This document shows, one piece after another, positions 21,619-23,992 of a DNA stretch of 23,992 nt. Position 1 is the first letter of the stretch. Each line of letters begins with the position of its first letter. Origin of the DNA: a virus; the IMG/VR virus record IMGVR_UViG_3300042938_000527, positions 1 through 23,992 of that record; one strand, 5' to 3'. A model generated the notes under the pieces. The model worked only from the letters and a program-made list of their open reading frames with translations. It had not been told where the DNA came from and did no database searches. A program made the position numbers and the translations under genes.

Positions 21619-23624
21619 TGTCCGAGGATCGTACGCCGGGGAGGGGACTTCGGTCCTCTCCCAGCGTCATCCGTACTCGTGAACAACTTGAGATGGCCGT
21701 TGGTCATATTTCTAAGTACGACGAGTTCACGGTAGACGTTGAGACCAACTTCGCCCATCCTAAGATCAACGAGATTTCGTGGATAGGGTTTGCTGTCCCT
21801 GATCGGGTGTTCCTTATTCCTATGGGACACCCCAAAGGTGTATTGCTCACACCTTCATATTCTGAGAAGCGTGTTCCTCCTGAAGAGGAGCGTAAGGTTC
21901 TTAAGAGCGGCAAGTTGAGTGAAGTAAAGAAGTCGTACACAGTCCCGGCTACATTCGCTGATCCGGGGCCTCAGTTGCGACAGGACGAGGTATTTGAACT
22001 TCTTAAACCTCTATTCTTTAGTGACCGCACGAAGATTGGTCACAACGTCAAGTTCGATCTTGAGTCCATTGCTAAGTACTACGGGGAGATTCCTCCCGGC
22101 CCGTATGTAGACACGATCATTCTCACCCATGTGTTGGACGAGAACTTGGATCGATATGGACTCAAGGACCTCATCATGGATTGGTTGCGTGTACCGCCTA
22201 ACCCTGATGTCAGGAAAAAGTTCTACCCAAACTTGGGAAAGATTGGTGTAAGCGAGCAGCCTATTGACGAGGTGGCTCAGTACCTTGCTAAAGACGTGTG
22301 GTACACGCACTTGTACTACCGAGAGAACATGAGGATTCTGAATAAGGTCCCTGCTCTCCGTGAGACATTTGATATTGAGATGGGCCTGTATCCGGTACTT
22401 ATGGATATGGAATTAACCGGTATCAGGATCGATGTGGATCTATTAAAGCGACGTGGTGTGGAACTGGAGCACGAACGTGCCGCTACCGCTGGGCGCATTT
22501 GGAGCATCTGTGGGGAGCAGTTTCCTATATCTAATCCGACCATGAAGCGTAAGTATCTGTTTGGTCCTAAGAAGGATGGCGGTCAGGGACTAAAGCCCAT
22601 GACGTTTACCGCTAAAACCAACACGCCTCAGTTAAACCAAGCGACGTTGGAGCATTACGCTAAGGAAAATGAACTTGCGGCCATGATGTTGGAGTGGGCT
22701 GACAAAGACAAGATTATCGGTACCTTTATTGAAGGTCTAACTGAGAAACTAGTCAAGAGTCGCTTACACACTTCTTTCAATCAGCACAGGACCGTTACCG
22801 GTCGTTTGTCCAGCATGAACCCCAACCTCCAGCAGATCCCCCGAGGGGATGTAATCCGTGATGCTTTTATTGCTGACGCTGGTCAATTACTAGTAGTCGC
22901 TGATTACGATCAGGTCGAACTGCGCTGTGCAGCCTTCCTATCTAACGATGCAGAAATGGTACGGGTCTTCAAGGAAGACTTAGACATTCATGCTCAGGCG
23001 GCTTCTGCCATGCTTAATGTTGCTTTGGAGGACGTAACTTCTGAGCAACGTCAGGTAGGCAAGACACAGAACTTTGGAACCCTTTATGGGGCGGGACCTC
23101 AAAAGATCGCTACTGTTGCTGACTGCTCTATGGAGCAGGCTCAGGAATTCATTGCACGATACTTTGAACAGTTTGCAGGTCTAGCGTCATGGAAAGACTC
23201 TATGATTCTTAAGGCCCGTAAGACTGGCCGTAGGAACGACGACAAGATGATCCCTTATGCGGATATCCCTCCATTCGGTCGTCGCCGTCGCCTACCTGAT
23301 CTTTACGCCGAGGAAATGCGTGACAGGTCACGAGCAGAACGTCAGGTCATTAACAGCATCGTGCAGGGGTTTGCTGCCAGCGTTATGAAGTGCGCTTTGA
23401 TTGATTTGCGTGAGAACATTATCCAATCAGGACTCCCTGTTACGATTCTTCTCAACGTGCATGACGAGGTCGTTGTTCAGGCCCCTGAGAATATGATAGA
23501 AGAAGCAAAGTCTCTCGTAGTAGACACTATGAGCGCAGTTACTTGTAACGGTAATCCAATCCTTGGCCCAGTACCCCTTACTGCGGCTGCCGGGATTGGT
23601 AAATCTTGGTCGGAGGCTAAGTAA
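21618..23624 (+). CDS. polA: DNA polymerase, family A (PolA-type), with 3'-5' exonuclease
   Basis: A 668-residue protein. The proofreading exonuclease shows D40-x-E42 (Exo I), H142-N-x3-D147 (Exo II) and Y222-x3-D226 (Exo III). The polymerase domain has motif A DYDQVELR (D429), motif B R478-x3-K482-x7-Y490-G and motif C VHDEVV (D616-E617). TGRLSSMNPNLQQIP (about 394-408) is the standard palm entry. F486 takes the place of the E. coli F762-type residue. No 5'-3' exonuclease domain precedes the exonuclease, as in T7-type phage polymerases, so another nuclease must remove RNA primers. Starts in a TGATG overlap and ends in a TAATG overlap with the next gene. Confidence 0.95.
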   Translation: MSEDRTPGRGLRSSPSVIRTREQLEMAVGHISKYDEFTVDVETNFAHPKINEISWIGFAVPDRVFLIPMGHPKGVLLTPSYSEKRVPPEEERKVLKSGKLSEVKKSYTVPATFADPGPQLRQDEVFELLKPLFFSDRTKIGHNVKFDLESIAKYYGEIPPGPYVDTIILTHVLDENLDRYGLKDLIMDWLRVPPNPDVRKKFYPNLGKIGVSEQPIDEVAQYLAKDVWYTHLYYRENMRILNKVPALRETFDIEMGLYPVLMDMELTGIRIDVDLLKRRGVELEHERAATAGRIWSICGEQFPISNPTMKRKYLFGPKKDGGQGLKPMTFTAKTNTPQLNQATLEHYAKENELAAMMLEWADKDKIIGTFIEGLTEKLVKSRLHTSFNQHRTVTGRLSSMNPNLQQIPRGDVIRDAFIADAGQLLVVADYDQVELRCAAFLSNDAEMVRVFKEDLDIHAQAASAMLNVALEDVTSEQRQVGKTQNFGTLYGAGPQKIATVADCSMEQAQEFIARYFEQFAGLASWKDSMILKARKTGRRNDDKMIPYADIPPFGRRRRLPDLYAEEMRDRSRAERQVINSIVQGFAASVMKCALIDLRENIIQSGLPVTILLNVHDEVVVQAPENMIEEAKSLVVDTMSAVTCNGNPILGPVPLTAAAGIGKSWSEAK

Positions 23625-23992
23625 TGTCTAATGATTCAGGCTGGTGGTCACGAAAGTTGGGAACGCCTCAACAGCAGCAACAGACTCCCATTTATCCACA
23701 GCAGCAGTACCCCCAGCAACAACAACAACAACAACAGCAATATCCACAGCAGCAACAGCAGCAGCAGTATCCACAGCAGCAGCAGCAACAGATAAAAGTA
23801 ACTGCCGCAAATCTGTTCGATGCTGCTATGACGTGGCAAGGCGGTCCCGCCGCACGAACAGAAACTCAATCTTGCCCTCAATGTGGTGGAGGACACTATT
23901 TCTCTCGTTCAAACGGCCCATCTAGAGGACCAGCACCTGCTCCTATGTGCTATGACTGTGGCTACAACGGAATGTTTATTCAAGGCGATCCC
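23624..23992 (+). CDS. Glutamine-rich protein with zinc ribbon, 3' end outside window
   Basis: The reading frame starts in a TAATG overlap with the polymerase gene and remains open for 123 residues to the window end; it is easy to miss because no stop is present. After a short start (MSNDSGWWSRKLGTP), residues 16-56 are almost all Gln (30 of 41) broken by Tyr-Pro (Q..YPQQQ pattern, four YP units). Residues 84-112 are a zinc-ribbon-like pair: CPQCG (84-88) and CYDCG (109-113), separated by a Ser/Gly/Pro-rich loop. A disordered spacer before a zinc domain suggests a DNA- or protein-binding adapter; function is unknown. The - strand reading of this repeat (Leu-rich) is an artefact. Confidence 0.75.
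   Translation, partial: MSNDSGWWSRKLGTPQQQQQTPIYPQQQYPQQQQQQQQQYPQQQQQQQYPQQQQQQIKVTAANLFDAAMTWQGGPAARTETQSCPQCGGGHYFSRSNGPSRGPAPAPMCYDCGYNGMFIQGDP
23667..23791 (+). repeat. CAG/CAA repeat tract coding for the glutamine-rich region
   Basis: Runs of CAG and CAA codons, interrupted by TAT/TAC-CC(A/C) units, form an imperfect repeat of about 125 bases. CAG and CAA codons are mixed rather than a pure triplet run, with one block of six CAA in a row, which suggests expansion in places followed by mutation. Length could vary between relatives. Confidence 0.8.

Noticed and set aside
23648-23896. Leucine-rich - strand open frame at the window end
   Set aside because: It is the complement of the CAG/CAA tract, which always reads as Leu or Val/Ala runs on the other strand.
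1-23992. tRNA genes
   Set aside because: No T-arm-like GGTTCRANYCC with a matching acceptor stem was found by eye; a covariance search would be decisive.

Overview
This window is part of a tailed double-stranded DNA bacteriophage genome (Caudoviricetes), most likely a large lytic-type phage of an actinobacterium. The evidence is direct: dense, almost entirely + strand genes joined by 1-11 base overlaps (ATGA, TGATG, GTGA), a complete run of baseplate and tail-tip genes, and then a complete phage replication operon. The actinobacterial host is inference. It rests on the style of the small proteins, on a tail protein ending with the 'YFDG...RWMGGS' pattern familiar from actinobacteriophages, and on moderate GC with no bacterial chromosomal genes. 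No integrase, tRNA, insertion sequence or CRISPR array was seen.

Region 1 (2-11507) is the tail tip and baseplate. In order it encodes: the C-terminal part of a tail protein with an M15-type zinc peptidase; two paralogous tail proteins on the same scaffold, one ending in a lysozyme/transglycosylase-like domain and the other in an NlpC/P60-like cysteine peptidase; a small LysM baseplate protein; a gpD-like hub; a gp25/GPW-like wedge protein; a baseplate J-like wedge protein; a gpI-like tail protein carrying a sugar-binding-like end; and a tail-fibre-like protein. This would assemble a baseplate with three different cell-wall-cutting activities plus receptor-binding parts. The J, gp25, gpI and LysM set is typical of contractile-tail baseplates, but no sheath or tube gene lies in the window to confirm that.

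Region 2 (11508-12760) follows a hairpin. It holds a small multi-span membrane protein (holin candidate) and an acidic protein of unknown role, and it closes with a 14-bp perfect stem-loop that looks like a terminator.

Region 3 (12687-13179) is the regulatory switch between modules. It holds one short - strand gene, several inverted repeats and a candidate promoter.

Region 4 (13180-23992) is the replication operon: a winged-helix initiator-like protein with three 21-bp iteron-like repeats inside its gene, a DnaC-like loader ATPase, a small HAD-like protein, DnaB-like helicase, DnaG-like primase, a cluster of small proteins, an SNF2-type helicase, several small proteins, a MerR-like DNA-binding protein, a gp32-like single-strand binding protein candidate, a family A DNA polymerase without a 5'-3' exonuclease domain, and the start of a glutamine-rich zinc-ribbon protein that runs off the window. 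The layout suggests an initiator that opens an origin inside its own gene and recruits loader, helicase and primase, followed by polymerase synthesis. The in-gene iterons and the modular tail hydrolases are the most interesting observations.
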